The position numbers and the translations under genes were made by a program. From Mycetocola spongiae (GTDB lineage: Bacteria > Actinomycetota > Actinomycetes > Actinomycetales > Microbacteriaceae): a DNA stretch of 64,000 nt. The number at the start of each line of letters is the position of its first letter. The first letter of the stretch is position 1. The notes below the pieces were generated by a model, which made no database searches, had not been told where the DNA came from, and was given only the letters and a program-made list of their open reading frames with translations. Of this stretch, positions 22,972 to 32,094 are shown in pieces. The stretch lies in contig NZ_CP080203.1 in NCBI RefSeq assembly GCF_020424085.1, positions 1,612,001-1,676,000 of the forward strand, read 5' to 3'.

Positions 22972-24828
22972 ATGCCCCGCACGCATACCCACCCGGACGG
23001 GGCCTGGCGCGGCGCCGGAATGCTCCTGCGCGGCTCGCTGCACCTGTTGCGCTCGGGCGGCGCGGGCATGCTGGGTATCATTCTGGGCACACAGCTGGTG
23101 GTCCTGCTCCTGGTCTTCCCCGTGCTGCGCTGGCTGTTCCGTCAGGCGCTGCGCTCCACCGGAATGACAGCGCTGGACCTCGGTACGCTGCGGCTCACGG
23201 GGGGCTTCCCCCTCACGGTGGGCCTGATCCTGCTGCTGGTGCTGCTCGCCTTCATCCTGCTCGCGGTGCAATATACGCTGCTGATGGTGGTGCTCAGCCG
23301 CGTCGCCGATGGCGCACCGCATACCGTGCGGGAGATCTCCGCCGAGGTGGGCAGGGTGGCCCATAAGCTGCTGCGCCCCTCCTCGCTGCCGCTGATCGGC
23401 TATCTCTTTATCGTGCTGCCGCTCACCGGATTTGGTTTTACGTCCGCGTTTATTCAGCGCATCGAGATTCCGGAGTTCATCTCCGGGGAGCTGGCCAAAA
23501 GCACCCCGGGCGTGCTGGGCCTGCTCGTGCTCCTCCTCCTGCTGATGGTGCTGTGTATCCGCTTCGCCCTGATCCTGCCGCTCTTTGCGCTGAGCGCGGC
23601 CACCGGCGGCCGCGCCGCCCGGCTGAGCTGGCGGCTCACGCGCGGGCGCCGCGGATTCTCGCTCATCATCGCGGTATCCACCGTGACCCTCGCGGCGGGA
23701 GTGCTCACGCTGGGCATTCTCCTGCTCGCGCTGACCCCCGTGGCGCTGAGCGATTGGCTCTTCCCCGCGGCCTCCCCCGTGCTCGCCGCGCTGAGCCTGG
23801 GCCTGGCCCAGACCGCGGCGCTAGTCCTCACCGGAATGGTCACCGCGGCCATCGCGGGAATCCTGCTCTGCGCCGTGGATCGCTCGCGCGCGGAGCTGCC
23901 CGAACGGATCATCCTGCGCCCGATCGCGGGCCTCGACGAGCCGCGCGCACCGCGCGAGCGTTCGCGCCGCCCCGCGGAACTGGTCGCGGTGGCGCTGCTC
24001 GTGGTGGCCGGTGTGCTGGGCGTGGGCGGGATCGATACGATGCAGCGACTCTCGGACCAGCCCGAGACGCTGATACTCGCCCACCGTGGATTCACCGAGG
24101 GCGGCGTGGAGAATACCCTCGGCGGTTTGGAGGCCGCCGCGGCGGCCGGGGCCGATCTGGTGGAGATGGACGTGATGCAAACCCGCGATGGCGAGTTTGT
24201 GGTGATGCACGATGTGACGCTATCGCGCCTGGCCGGGCAGGATCTCGCCGTGCGTGATCTCACGCTCGCCGAATTGGAGGCGATCACGGTGCACGATGGC
24301 CTCGGCCATAGCGATACGATCCCCTCGCTGGAAACCTATGTGACCCGCGCCGCGGAACTGGGGATGCCGCTCCTGATCGAGATTAAATTCAGCGGGGCCG
24401 AGGGGCCCGATCATGTGGAACGGCTGGTAGCCAAGCTGGAGGAGCTCGGGGCCCTGGAAAATAATATTTATCACTCGCTGGATGCCGCGAGCGTGACCCG
24501 GCTGAAGACGCTGCGGCCCGATCTCACGGTGGGCTATATTATGCCCGTGGCCGGCGGCGGGGTGCCCCAGACCCGCGCCGATTTTATTGTGGTGGAGCAG
24601 TGGACCGCGACCACCGCGATGCGCGAGGCCGCGGAGCGGGCGGGCCTGGGCTTTATGGTGTGGACCGTGAACGATCCCGCGGCCCAGCGCACCTATCTGC
24701 GCGAGGGGGTATCGGGGATCATCACCGATCGGCCCGATACCGCCCTGGATGCACGCTCCGAGATGGGATCCGAGAGCGGAATGCTTGAGCGCCTCGCGGA
24801 CGCCCTGCAACGCGTATTTGTGTTTTAG
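22972..24828 (+). CDS. Membrane-anchored glycerophosphodiester phosphodiesterase
   Basis: The 618-residue protein has an N-terminal membrane domain of about eight helices (residues 20-350, GDPD membrane-domain type). The C-terminal GDPD TIM barrel (about 362-600) begins with LILAHRGFTEGGVENT and has the acidic metal ligands in VEMDVMQT and the His in MHDVTLSRL. It likely hydrolyses glycerophosphodiesters or teichoic/lipid-derived glycerol phosphates at the outer face of the membrane. A start at 22972 is supported by in-frame length; the ribosome site (GACGAGAACGC) is weak. Its stop overlaps the convergent lipoprotein gene by four bases. Confidence 0.92.
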   Translation: MPRTHTHPDGAWRGAGMLLRGSLHLLRSGGAGMLGIILGTQLVVLLLVFPVLRWLFRQALRSTGMTALDLGTLRLTGGFPLTVGLILLLVLLAFILLAVQYTLLMVVLSRVADGAPHTVREISAEVGRVAHKLLRPSSLPLIGYLFIVLPLTGFGFTSAFIQRIEIPEFISGELAKSTPGVLGLLVLLLLLMVLCIRFALILPLFALSAATGGRAARLSWRLTRGRRGFSLIIAVSTVTLAAGVLTLGILLLALTPVALSDWLFPAASPVLAALSLGLAQTAALVLTGMVTAAIAGILLCAVDRSRAELPERIILRPIAGLDEPRAPRERSRRPAELVAVALLVVAGVLGVGGIDTMQRLSDQPETLILAHRGFTEGGVENTLGGLEAAAAAGADLVEMDVMQTRDGEFVVMHDVTLSRLAGQDLAVRDLTLAELEAITVHDGLGHSDTIPSLETYVTRAAELGMPLLIEIKFSGAEGPDHVERLVAKLEELGALENNIYHSLDAASVTRLKTLRPDLTVGYIMPVAGGGVPQTRADFIVVEQWTATTAMREAAERAGLGFMVWTVNDPAAQRTYLREGVSGIITDRPDTALDARSEMGSESGMLERLADALQRVFVF

Positions 24829-25340
24829 TCGTGCACCACGAGGCAGGTCACCGGGCGATAGCCGCTCTGTGACTGCTGCGCGCGCACCTCGCCATTCACG
24901 GTGATCGTGCAGGAAATATCTCCCGACTGACCATCGATATTCTTGGCAAAAAGCACCAGCTTATAAAAACGATCCAGCTGATCGGCGGTGAGCACGGTCT
25001 CGGACTCATAGGGCAGCGCCTGGCGCACCACATCGCGATCGGAACCGTCACCCTCGGTGACCATCACATCGCGGATCAGGGCATAGCTGGAGGAACCGGT
25101 GACCGAATAGCGCACGGTCGCGGTGCCCTCCGCGGGCACGGTATCCGGCGTGATCTCGGGCGCGGGCTCCGCGCTCTCCTCGGGGGCGGCGGTGCTTGAG
25201 GCCACGGGGGTGGGGCTTGCCGCCTCGGCCTCGGGGCGGGTGGCGCAGCTCGCGAGCAGGCCCCCGATCAACATGATTCCGAGCGCCATACCGAGGCGGC
25301 GGGTCAGCGAACGGGTGGGCAGGTGGGGGGAGGTACTCAT
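24825..25340 (-). CDS. Lipoprotein with MmpS-like domain
   Basis: A 171-residue protein with a lipoprotein signal peptide ending in the lipobox LLASC (Cys about 32) and a Ser/Pro/Glu-rich linker. A compact C-terminal domain follows whose pattern (YSVTGSSSYALI...SCTITVNGEVRAQQSQSGYRPVTCLVV) resembles MmpS-type beta domains, with two cysteines positioned to form a disulfide. MmpS proteins are accessory factors for MMPL transporters; an MMPL gene lies 6 kb away but is not adjacent. The start MSTSPHLP is preferred over a longer open frame. Domain assignment is moderate. Confidence 0.65.
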   Translation of the reverse strand: MSTSPHLPTRSLTRRLGMALGIMLIGGLLASCATRPEAEAASPTPVASSTAAPEESAEPAPEITPDTVPAEGTATVRYSVTGSSSYALIRDVMVTEGDGSDRDVVRQALPYESETVLTADQLDRFYKLVLFAKNIDGQSGDISCTITVNGEVRAQQSQSGYRPVTCLVVHD

Positions 25341-25475
25341 CTCACCATGATGCGCCCGGCCGGCCGTGTGTGGCCAGCCTGCTGGCCGATAACGCACCCG
25401 GGATGTGCCGATCCGGCTGATATTCGGCGACATAAATCCCAAGGCGAATACTCCCCCTCCGTGTCAGGATGAGTC

Positions 25476-26243
25476 ATGAATAGAGCGCTGAGGGTTCGCC
25501 CGCGGGTCTGGATTGGCCTCGCCATCTGGCTGGGCTATATCGCCGTGATCCTGGCCGTGGGCCGGATCACCAATATCCCCTATCCGGAGCTCGGCAGCAG
25601 CGGGGAGACGCTCTTTCGCGGCGCCGGAATCTCGCTGATCGTGGGCACGATCCTGCTCGCCGCCACCACAACCGCGCTGGGCTGGTGGCGGCCCGCGCTC
25701 CTCGAACGCCGGCGCAGCGCGGCCCGCTGGCCGATCATCGCCCCCGCCCTGATGGCGGTGCTCGCGGTGCTGAACCTCATGGGCACCGACTGGGCCGCGC
25801 TGGACGCCGCGTTTATCGGCGCGCTCCTGGTGCTCCTGCTGGTGGGGTTCACCGAGGAGCTGACCACGCGGGGACTGCTGCTCGTGGCGCTGCGCAGCCG
25901 GCTCGGGGAGGTCTGGGTCTGGGCGTTCAGCACCCTCGCGTTTGCCCTGATGCATCTCATTAATGCCTTCAGCGGGCAGGACGTCCTGCCCACGCTCTCC
26001 CAGGTGGGATTTGCCTTCCTCGGCGGCACACTGTTTTATATCCTGCGGCGCATAACCGGCACCCTGCTCTGGGCCATGCTGCTGCACGGGCTCTGGGACG
26101 TGGCCACGTTTGCGGCGTCCCACGGAACGCCCTCGCCCCTGGTCGGGGTGGTGGCCACGCTGTATCTGGTCGCCGGAATCCTCGGGCTGATCGCGGTGCC
26201 CTTTGTGATTCGCGGGGCCCGCGAGGGGAACCCCACGCGCTAA
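25476..26243 (+). CDS. CPBP-family intramembrane metalloprotease
   Basis: A 255-residue protein with seven or eight membrane helices. The CAAX-protease/bacteriocin-processing (Abi) motifs are EELTTRG (motif 1, EExxxR), a His in FALMHLINA (motif 2) and HGLWD (motif 3). These are glutamate/histidine intramembrane proteases of the Rce1 type, often linked with bacteriocin self-immunity, but the substrate here is unknown. It overlaps the convergent cutinase-like gene by four bases. Confidence 0.88.
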   Translation: MNRALRVRPRVWIGLAIWLGYIAVILAVGRITNIPYPELGSSGETLFRGAGISLIVGTILLAATTTALGWWRPALLERRRSAARWPIIAPALMAVLAVLNLMGTDWAALDAAFIGALLVLLLVGFTEELTTRGLLLVALRSRLGEVWVWAFSTLAFALMHLINAFSGQDVLPTLSQVGFAFLGGTLFYILRRITGTLLWAMLLHGLWDVATFAASHGTPSPLVGVVATLYLVAGILGLIAVPFVIRGAREGNPTR

Positions 26244-28516
26244 TTCACCGGCGCCCACTCCCCCTCGCTCACGAGGAAACCGTGGTTTTGGGCATAATCA
26301 TCGCCCCGGACGATCAGGACATAATCGCCCGCCTCGGCCCACTCGGGAATCGCGATGGGGAAGGACCAGCCCCCGTCCGGGCCCGCCTCCACGCGGGTCT
26401 CCACCCCGAGTCCCTCCGCCATGAGCAGCACGCTCTCGCCCGGGAGGAAACCCGTGCCGCGCGCCTCGAGCGTGCCTCCGCGCGGGACAGGTGAGCCCAG
26501 CAGGCTCACCCGGGGGCGGGCGCTCACGATAAATGCGGCACCCACCGCCGTCTCGCGCACCACGATCCGATATTCGCCGGGGGCGGCCCCCGCCGGAATG
26601 CCCAGCACGGCGGTGAAGGCGCCCGCGGCATCGGCATCGGCGCTCAGCGTCGCAAGCGGGCCCAGACCCGGGGCATCCAAAACGATTATGCTCCCCGGGA
26701 TAAACCCGGTGCCGCCCACGGTGAGGGTGCCCCCGGCGCTCACGGGGGAATCACGCACCCAAATTTCGGGGCTCGCGGCCGGGACCCCCGGCTGCGGGGT
26801 CGGCGAGGGTCCCGGGGTGGGAACCGGCGGCGCGGCCGGAGCCGGGGCCACCCCGGTGGGCAGCACCGCGGAGGGCGATGCCGGCGGCGGACCGGGGCGC
26901 GGCAATACCGCGGGGCGCGGCGCGGGGGCCACGGCGGCCGGCGGCACCGCGGGGGCGGGATCCTCCGGCTCGGCGAGTACCGCGAGGGCGCTCTGCCCCC
27001 AGGACAGATCCTCGGCGCCCAGCACCAGCCGATAATTACCGGGCTGCACGGACTCGGGAATCGGCACGGTTCCCGACCATGCCGCGCCCAGCGGCAGCGC
27101 CACGACGTCCCCCTCCGCGCCCCCGAGCGGCAGCAGCGCCGCCTCGCTGGGCACACCACCCGATACGGTTACCGGGAGATTCTGTCCGCGGGCGACGCTC
27201 CCGGGGGCGGAGATATCCAGCCCGGGCTTCGCCGCGACCAGGGCATCCTCGCGCGGGGCCACCTCGATCCGGGAGCCCGCCTCGGTAACCTCCCCGCTGC
27301 GGGTATCGCTCACGCGCACCGCGAGCGGGTGGCTCCCCACCCCGGGATCCACCCAGGCCAGGCCCGAGGCGGAGGGCGTCTCAAACCGGCCATCGCCATC
27401 CAGATCAAACTCATAGCTGAGCGCGGGATCCCGCGGCCCATCACCCAGCGCCGAGACCAGGCTGGGGGTGCCGGCAAATGCGAGCGAGACCGTGCGCAGG
27501 GTCACGGCATCGGGTCCAAGCGAGCGGGCGAGGTCCGCGGAGACGCTCTCGCCCGCCTCGAGGGCAGCGAGTGCAACCCGCTGGCGCTCCTGCGCGAGGC
27601 GCGCGATCAGCTGCGCATCCGTCGGGGCCTCCTCCGGATAGCTCGCGGAATAATAATCCATATGGTCGCCATAGGTTCCGGTGGCCAGCTTCCACAGGCC
27701 CAACACGGGAGAAAACTCGCAGATCGGATCGCCCTCGTGGCAGATCGACGTGCGCTCCCCGGACACCGAATAATAGGCGTCCAGGCGCTCGCGCTGGGAC
27801 TCATCGGCCTTCCAGCGCACAATCCCGGTGCCCCCGGCGCCGCCCGCGCGCACCCCGGTGCCATCGGGCCGCTGATACGGGTCGCCGATATTCACCACCC
27901 CGATCACGCTTGCGGGGTTAAGCTCCGCGGTATGGCGCGCGGCCATCGCACCCTGCGAATAGCCGATCAGTACAAAGCTCGGCAGCACCGGGCAGCCCGC
28001 GGCCGAGCCCAGATACTCCTGCATAATATGGGTGGCCGCCTCCGCACCCCGCTGGGCCGAGTGCAGCAGCCGGGAACCGTCCAGCGTGAGCGCGGATTCC
28101 AGCGAGCTGGCCTCGCTGATCGCATCCACCGCGTCATAACCAAAGGGCTCGTCCTCGCCCGCCGGCCCCACCGGGATCACCGGGATCGCATCGGCGCGGA
28201 ATCCGCGATACGTGGTATCGGCGAGCTCGGCGAGGAGGCCACGCAGCGTGACCCCCTCCCAGCCGTTGGTCACCAGCTCGCTATTCCCGTAGCGATACGG
28301 GGCCCCGATATTTTCCCGCACCGTGGGCTCGAGGTTGGCCTCGCCGCTGCCGCGAAACGCGAGGGCAATCACGGGGGCGCAGCCCTCGGGGATTTCCTGG
28401 GCAAAGCGCCCCGCGTTATTGGGGCCGCCGGCGAGCAGGAAACCCGCCCCGACCGCGGCCACCGCCGCCACCGCGATACCCGCGATCCACAGCGTTCGTT
28501 TTTTCGGACGAGTCAT
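26240..28516 (-). CDS. Secreted cutinase-like serine esterase with C-terminal Ig-like modules
   Basis: A 758-residue exported protein. After a signal/anchor (about 7-30) comes a cutinase-type alpha/beta hydrolase (about 42-320): CAPVIALAFRGSGE, nucleophile GYSQG with Ser187, the acid in CHEGDPIC and the His in GDHMDYY, with paired cysteines as in cutinases. A linker domain (about 330-520), a Pro/Ala-rich stretch (about 530-590), and two IPT/Ig-like repeats follow, each with a GGTL..GTGFxPG core and ending GEYRIVV or GDYVLIV. ATG at 28516 has GGGAGGG upstream. Mycobacterial relatives hydrolyse lipids or cutin-like polyesters; single-domain forms of 200-300 residues are commoner. Substrate not predictable. 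Confidence 0.8.
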   Translation of the reverse strand: MTRPKKRTLWIAGIAVAAVAAVGAGFLLAGGPNNAGRFAQEIPEGCAPVIALAFRGSGEANLEPTVRENIGAPYRYGNSELVTNGWEGVTLRGLLAELADTTYRGFRADAIPVIPVGPAGEDEPFGYDAVDAISEASSLESALTLDGSRLLHSAQRGAEAATHIMQEYLGSAAGCPVLPSFVLIGYSQGAMAARHTAELNPASVIGVVNIGDPYQRPDGTGVRAGGAGGTGIVRWKADESQRERLDAYYSVSGERTSICHEGDPICEFSPVLGLWKLATGTYGDHMDYYSASYPEEAPTDAQLIARLAQERQRVALAALEAGESVSADLARSLGPDAVTLRTVSLAFAGTPSLVSALGDGPRDPALSYEFDLDGDGRFETPSASGLAWVDPGVGSHPLAVRVSDTRSGEVTEAGSRIEVAPREDALVAAKPGLDISAPGSVARGQNLPVTVSGGVPSEAALLPLGGAEGDVVALPLGAAWSGTVPIPESVQPGNYRLVLGAEDLSWGQSALAVLAEPEDPAPAVPPAAVAPAPRPAVLPRPGPPPASPSAVLPTGVAPAPAAPPVPTPGPSPTPQPGVPAASPEIWVRDSPVSAGGTLTVGGTGFIPGSIIVLDAPGLGPLATLSADADAAGAFTAVLGIPAGAAPGEYRIVVRETAVGAAFIVSARPRVSLLGSPVPRGGTLEARGTGFLPGESVLLMAEGLGVETRVEAGPDGGWSFPIAIPEWAEAGDYVLIVRGDDYAQNHGFLVSEGEWAPVN

Positions 28517-28612
28517 GATTTCCCTCCCCTGGGAAGAGTGCCCCAAATTCCCGACGGAAAAACGGCAGCCTATGCCCAGGCTAGGTGCCCACTCGCCCCG
28601 GGGGAATCGGTA

Positions 28613-29578
28613 TTAACTACGCAATTCCGCGCCGGAATCGGTAGCCGCCCGCGCCCGCCGCAGCGCGTTGTCGTTATCTTCCTGCACCAGGCTCATATTG
28701 GCGGCGGCGCCCGCGGTGGCCCCCGCTCCCATCGACATCGGCACATTGGCCGCGGGGGTCACCACATTGCCCACGGCCCAGACCCCGGCAATGGCGGTGG
28801 CACCAAATCCGTCCACGGGCACAAAATCTCCGTGCGGGGTCGCGGCGCGGGTGGCCCCGAGGGCCAGCAGCACCGCGTCATTGGGTTCAAGCCGCACATG
28901 GGTGAACAGGGCGTCCACCGGGAGCACGGTGCCGCCGGCAAGTTCGATGCCGGTCAGGGTGCCCTCCGCGGAGATCATGCGCTCGATCGGCTCCGAATAC
29001 GCGCGGATTCCGCGCGCGGCAAGCAGCTCGCCCTCCTCGGCCCCGGGCAGGTCGCCGCCGTTGCTGAGGAACACCAGGTTCTCGCTCCACTGCCGCACCA
29101 GCGTGGCATAGTGCACGGCCTGGGGTCCGTGGGCGAGTACCGCGATGCGCCGCCCGGCCACCTCATAGCCGTGGCAATACGGGCAGGAGGCGATTCCCGT
29201 GCCCCACTGTTCGGCAAATCCGGGGATCTCGGGGAGCCGATCCACCAGGCCCGAGGCCACCACGATTCGGCGCGCGTGCAGCGCGGAGCCATCCCCCAGC
29301 GTGAGCTCAAAGCCGCCGTTATGGCGTCGGGCCGTATCCACGGTCCCGCGGAGGAACTCGCCGCCAAAGCCCTCCACATCGCGCCGCCCGGCGGCCACCA
29401 CGTCCAGCGGGTTTTTCCCGTCGTGGCCCAGCACCGCGTGCATTTCCCGGGCAAAGCGGTTGCGGGGCAGGCCCTCGTCCACAATCGCGGTGCGCCGCCC
29501 GGCGCGGGTGAGCATCAGCGCCGCACTCAGTCCCGCCGCGCCGCCCCCGATAATTACTGCGTCATAGTCATTAGTCAT
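28613..29578 (-). CDS. FAD/NAD(P)-dependent oxidoreductase, thioredoxin-reductase-like
   Basis: The 321-residue flavoprotein begins with the FAD dinucleotide fold VIIGGGAAGLSAA and carries a redox-active CPYCHG motif near 140, in the NADPH domain position where thioredoxin reductase has CATC. A second nucleotide-binding stretch (GRRIAVLAHGPQAV) follows, and the C-terminal FAD motif is GVWAVGNVV. CPYCHG defines a TrxR-like subgroup of unsettled substrate, which can include ferredoxin-like or bacillithiol/mycothiol-linked reductases. No thioredoxin gene is nearby. It is divergent from nnrD. Confidence 0.85.
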   Translation of the reverse strand: MTNDYDAVIIGGGAAGLSAALMLTRAGRRTAIVDEGLPRNRFAREMHAVLGHDGKNPLDVVAAGRRDVEGFGGEFLRGTVDTARRHNGGFELTLGDGSALHARRIVVASGLVDRLPEIPGFAEQWGTGIASCPYCHGYEVAGRRIAVLAHGPQAVHYATLVRQWSENLVFLSNGGDLPGAEEGELLAARGIRAYSEPIERMISAEGTLTGIELAGGTVLPVDALFTHVRLEPNDAVLLALGATRAATPHGDFVPVDGFGATAIAGVWAVGNVVTPAANVPMSMGAGATAGAAANMSLVQEDNDNALRRARAATDSGAELRS

Positions 29579-29701
29579 GGGTCCAGGATGCGGCCACCAT
29601 CCCGCTATGGCAAGAATCCTTGCCGTTTTGGCAAGAGGCGCGTATGGGCCTGCACTGGCAGGGACCCGCCGCGGCGATCCCCGCGGGCGTACCCTGGAGC
29701 C

Positions 29702-30526
29702 ATGACCGGACCCTCACCCCGCCCCTGGACCCGCGCCGATGCCGCCGCCCATCTGCGCATACCCCGCGCCTCCGACGATAAATACTCGCGCGGGGTGCTG
29801 GGCATCCTCACCGGCTCCGAAAACTTCCCGGGCGCAGCGGTACTCGGCGTCGAGGCCGCCCTGCGCACCGGGCTCGGAATGGTGCGCTATCTGGGGCCCG
29901 CCGCGGCGCGCGAATACGTGCTCGCGCGCCGCCCCGAGGCCGTACCCGCCGATGGCCGCGTGCAGGCGCTGCTGGTGGGTTCCGGCATGACACCCGCGGA
30001 TATGACCCCCCTCGTGCGCGCCCGCGTCGCCGCGGCCGCCGCGGAGGGCATCCCGCTGATCCTCGACGCCGGCGCCCTGGAACTGGCACGGGAGCTTCCG
30101 GGGGCAGCGCTGATCCTCACCCCGCACGCCGGCGAGGCCGCCCGGCTCCTGGACGGCGAGGCCGATGCCACACAGATAGCCGCCGATCCCGTGCGCTGGG
30201 GCACGGTGCTCTCCGAACGACTCGCGGCCACGATCCTGCTCAAAGGGGCGCGCAGCACCGTGCTCACCCCGGGACGCACCCCGATCCGGCTACCGATCGC
30301 GAGCCCATGGCTCGCCAGCGCGGGAACCGGCGACGTCCTCGCCGGAATCCTCGGTGCGCTCGTGGCGGGTGCGGGCCCCGCACCCACGCCGCGCAGGCTG
30401 GGGGCGCTCGCCGCCACCGCCTCGCTCCTGCACGCCCTCGCGGCCGAAAGCCTCGCGGGCCCGGTAGTGGCCCTCGATCTCGCGGCCGCGGTCTCCCCCG
30501 TGGTGGCGGGGCTACTGCCCGATTAG
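29702..30526 (+). CDS. nnrD: ADP/ATP-dependent NAD(P)H-hydrate dehydratase
   Basis: A 274-residue ribokinase-fold enzyme equivalent to the C-terminal half of YjeF. It repairs the hydrated S-NAD(P)HX back to NAD(P)H using ADP or ATP. Visible are the N-terminal KYSRGVLGILTGSENFPGAA, the nucleotide-binding GARSTVLTPG, and the catalytic signature SAGTGDVLAGILGAL. The epimerase partner (NnrE) is not attached here. The ATG at 29702 starts a typical NnrD; the very long open frame upstream is antisense to other genes. Confidence 0.93.
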   Translation: MTGPSPRPWTRADAAAHLRIPRASDDKYSRGVLGILTGSENFPGAAVLGVEAALRTGLGMVRYLGPAAAREYVLARRPEAVPADGRVQALLVGSGMTPADMTPLVRARVAAAAAEGIPLILDAGALELARELPGAALILTPHAGEAARLLDGEADATQIAADPVRWGTVLSERLAATILLKGARSTVLTPGRTPIRLPIASPWLASAGTGDVLAGILGALVAGAGPAPTPRRLGALAATASLLHALAAESLAGPVVALDLAAAVSPVVAGLLPD

Positions 30527-32082
30527 AGGCGGCACTGCGGATCGCGCTCGGGAACCGTGCCATTGATCAGGAAGTCGTCCACGGTGTTGTTAATGCAGGC
30601 ACTGCCCTTGTTATAGGCCGTGTGCCCCTCGCCCTGATAGGTCACCAGGTGGCCGGATTCCAGCTGATCGGCGAGGGATACCGCCCACTCATAGGGCGTG
30701 GCCGGATCGTTGGTGGTGCCCAAAACGAGGATATCGGGGGCACCCGCGGCGTGAATCTTGGTGCGCTCGGCACCGTCCGGGAACGGCCAATTGGCGCAGC
30801 CAATATCGCCATAGGTCATGTATTTACCCAGGACCGGCGCGGCCTCCTCGATGGCGCGGGCCTCGGCCGCCATGCTCTCCGGATCGGCGTTATAGGTATA
30901 GTCGCGGCAGTTATAGGCGGTAAACGCCTCGGTGGAGTTTTCGGTATAGCGGCCCGAGGAATCGCGGCCGTTGTACTGATCGGCGAACTGCATCGCGATG
31001 CCCGGGTCTCCGCCCAGCACCGAGGCAAACATCTGCGAGAGAGCGGGCCAGCTCTCCGCCGAATACAGCGGGAAGATGATCGCGGTCATCAGGGTATTGG
31101 CGTCGAGGATGCGCCCATCGCTCACCCGCAGGGGGCTCGCGGCGGTGGAATCCAGCAGGGAGGTCACGGTGGTCATGGCCTCGTCCACGCTGCCGGTGAA
31201 CGGGCAGCGCGTACCGGTCAGGCAGTCCTCCAGATAGGCGCGCAGGGCATTTTCAAAACCCACGGCCTGAATCTTGGATACCTCGGCGTTGCTGACCGAG
31301 GGGTCGATGGCGCCGTCCAGCACAAGCCGCCCGACGTTCTGCGGATAGAGCTCGGCATAGGTGGCGCCGAGGAACGTGCCATAGGAATAACCGAGGAAGT
31401 TCAGCTTGGGATCGCCCACGAGCGAGCGAATCAGGTCCATATCGCGGGCCGAGTTCACCGTGTTGATGAACTCCAACGCCGGCCCGGTCTGCTTCAGGCA
31501 GGCAGCGCCAAAGCTCGAGGCCTCGGCCGCGGCCTCCGCGATCCACTCGGCGGAGCCGCGCTCGGCCGTGGACCCGGCGCCGTAAAGGTAGTTATCCATC
31601 GCAGCGTCGTCCAGACACTTCACGGGGGTGGAGCGGCCCACACCGCGGGGATCAAAACCCACGATGTCATAGCTCTTGCGGAGGCGATCATCGGTGGCGA
31701 AGGTGACCGAATCGGCCACAAAATCATAGCCCGAGGCCCCCGGCCCACCGGGGTTCACCAGCAGCGAGCCGAGGCGCGCGGACCCGGAATCGGCGTGGGT
31801 GCGGATGAGATCCAGCGTGAGCGTATCGCGCTCGGGATTGGCCCAGTCCATCGGGGAGGTGATCGTGGCACACTCCATACCGGAATTACATTTTTTCCAC
31901 TCCACGTCCTGACCATAAAACGGCTTCAGGTTTTCGGCCACGTTTTCGTTCAGCGGGGCCGTGGCCGAGCGGCCGGGCTCGGGCAGGAAGGCGGTAACGC
32001 AGCCGCTGAGCGTGAGGGCCAGCGTGGCGGTCAGGGCGAGGGCCCCGAGCAGGAGGCGCGGGCGGCGGAGGGAAGCGGACAA
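30523..32082 (-). CDS. Alpha/beta hydrolase lipoprotein, tripeptidyl aminopeptidase (TAP) family
   Basis: A 519-residue exported hydrolase with a lipobox LTLSGC (Cys28). Family motifs are VNPGGPGASGYD (oxyanion loop), DPRGVGRS, the nucleophile elbow GYSYG with Ser233, and a C-terminal TAP-like cap with the Asp in LGTTNDPATPYEWA and the His in GEGHTAY. Relatives (SlpD/E, CaeA) cleave N-terminal tripeptides or hydrolyse esters outside the cell. The start is TTG, supported by GAGG seven bases upstream. It follows holB by 12 bases and may be co-transcribed with it. Confidence 0.9.
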   Translation of the reverse strand: MSASLRRPRLLLGALALTATLALTLSGCVTAFLPEPGRSATAPLNENVAENLKPFYGQDVEWKKCNSGMECATITSPMDWANPERDTLTLDLIRTHADSGSARLGSLLVNPGGPGASGYDFVADSVTFATDDRLRKSYDIVGFDPRGVGRSTPVKCLDDAAMDNYLYGAGSTAERGSAEWIAEAAAEASSFGAACLKQTGPALEFINTVNSARDMDLIRSLVGDPKLNFLGYSYGTFLGATYAELYPQNVGRLVLDGAIDPSVSNAEVSKIQAVGFENALRAYLEDCLTGTRCPFTGSVDEAMTTVTSLLDSTAASPLRVSDGRILDANTLMTAIIFPLYSAESWPALSQMFASVLGGDPGIAMQFADQYNGRDSSGRYTENSTEAFTAYNCRDYTYNADPESMAAEARAIEEAAPVLGKYMTYGDIGCANWPFPDGAERTKIHAAGAPDILVLGTTNDPATPYEWAVSLADQLESGHLVTYQGEGHTAYNKGSACINNTVDDFLINGTVPERDPQCRL

Positions 32083-32094
32083 TCTGGAACCTCG

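Noticed and set aside
27329-29701. A plus-strand open frame of over 1000 codons ending in nnrD
   Set aside because: Everything before 29702 is antisense to the cutinase-like and TrxR-like genes and has no domain; only the last 274 codons are NnrD.
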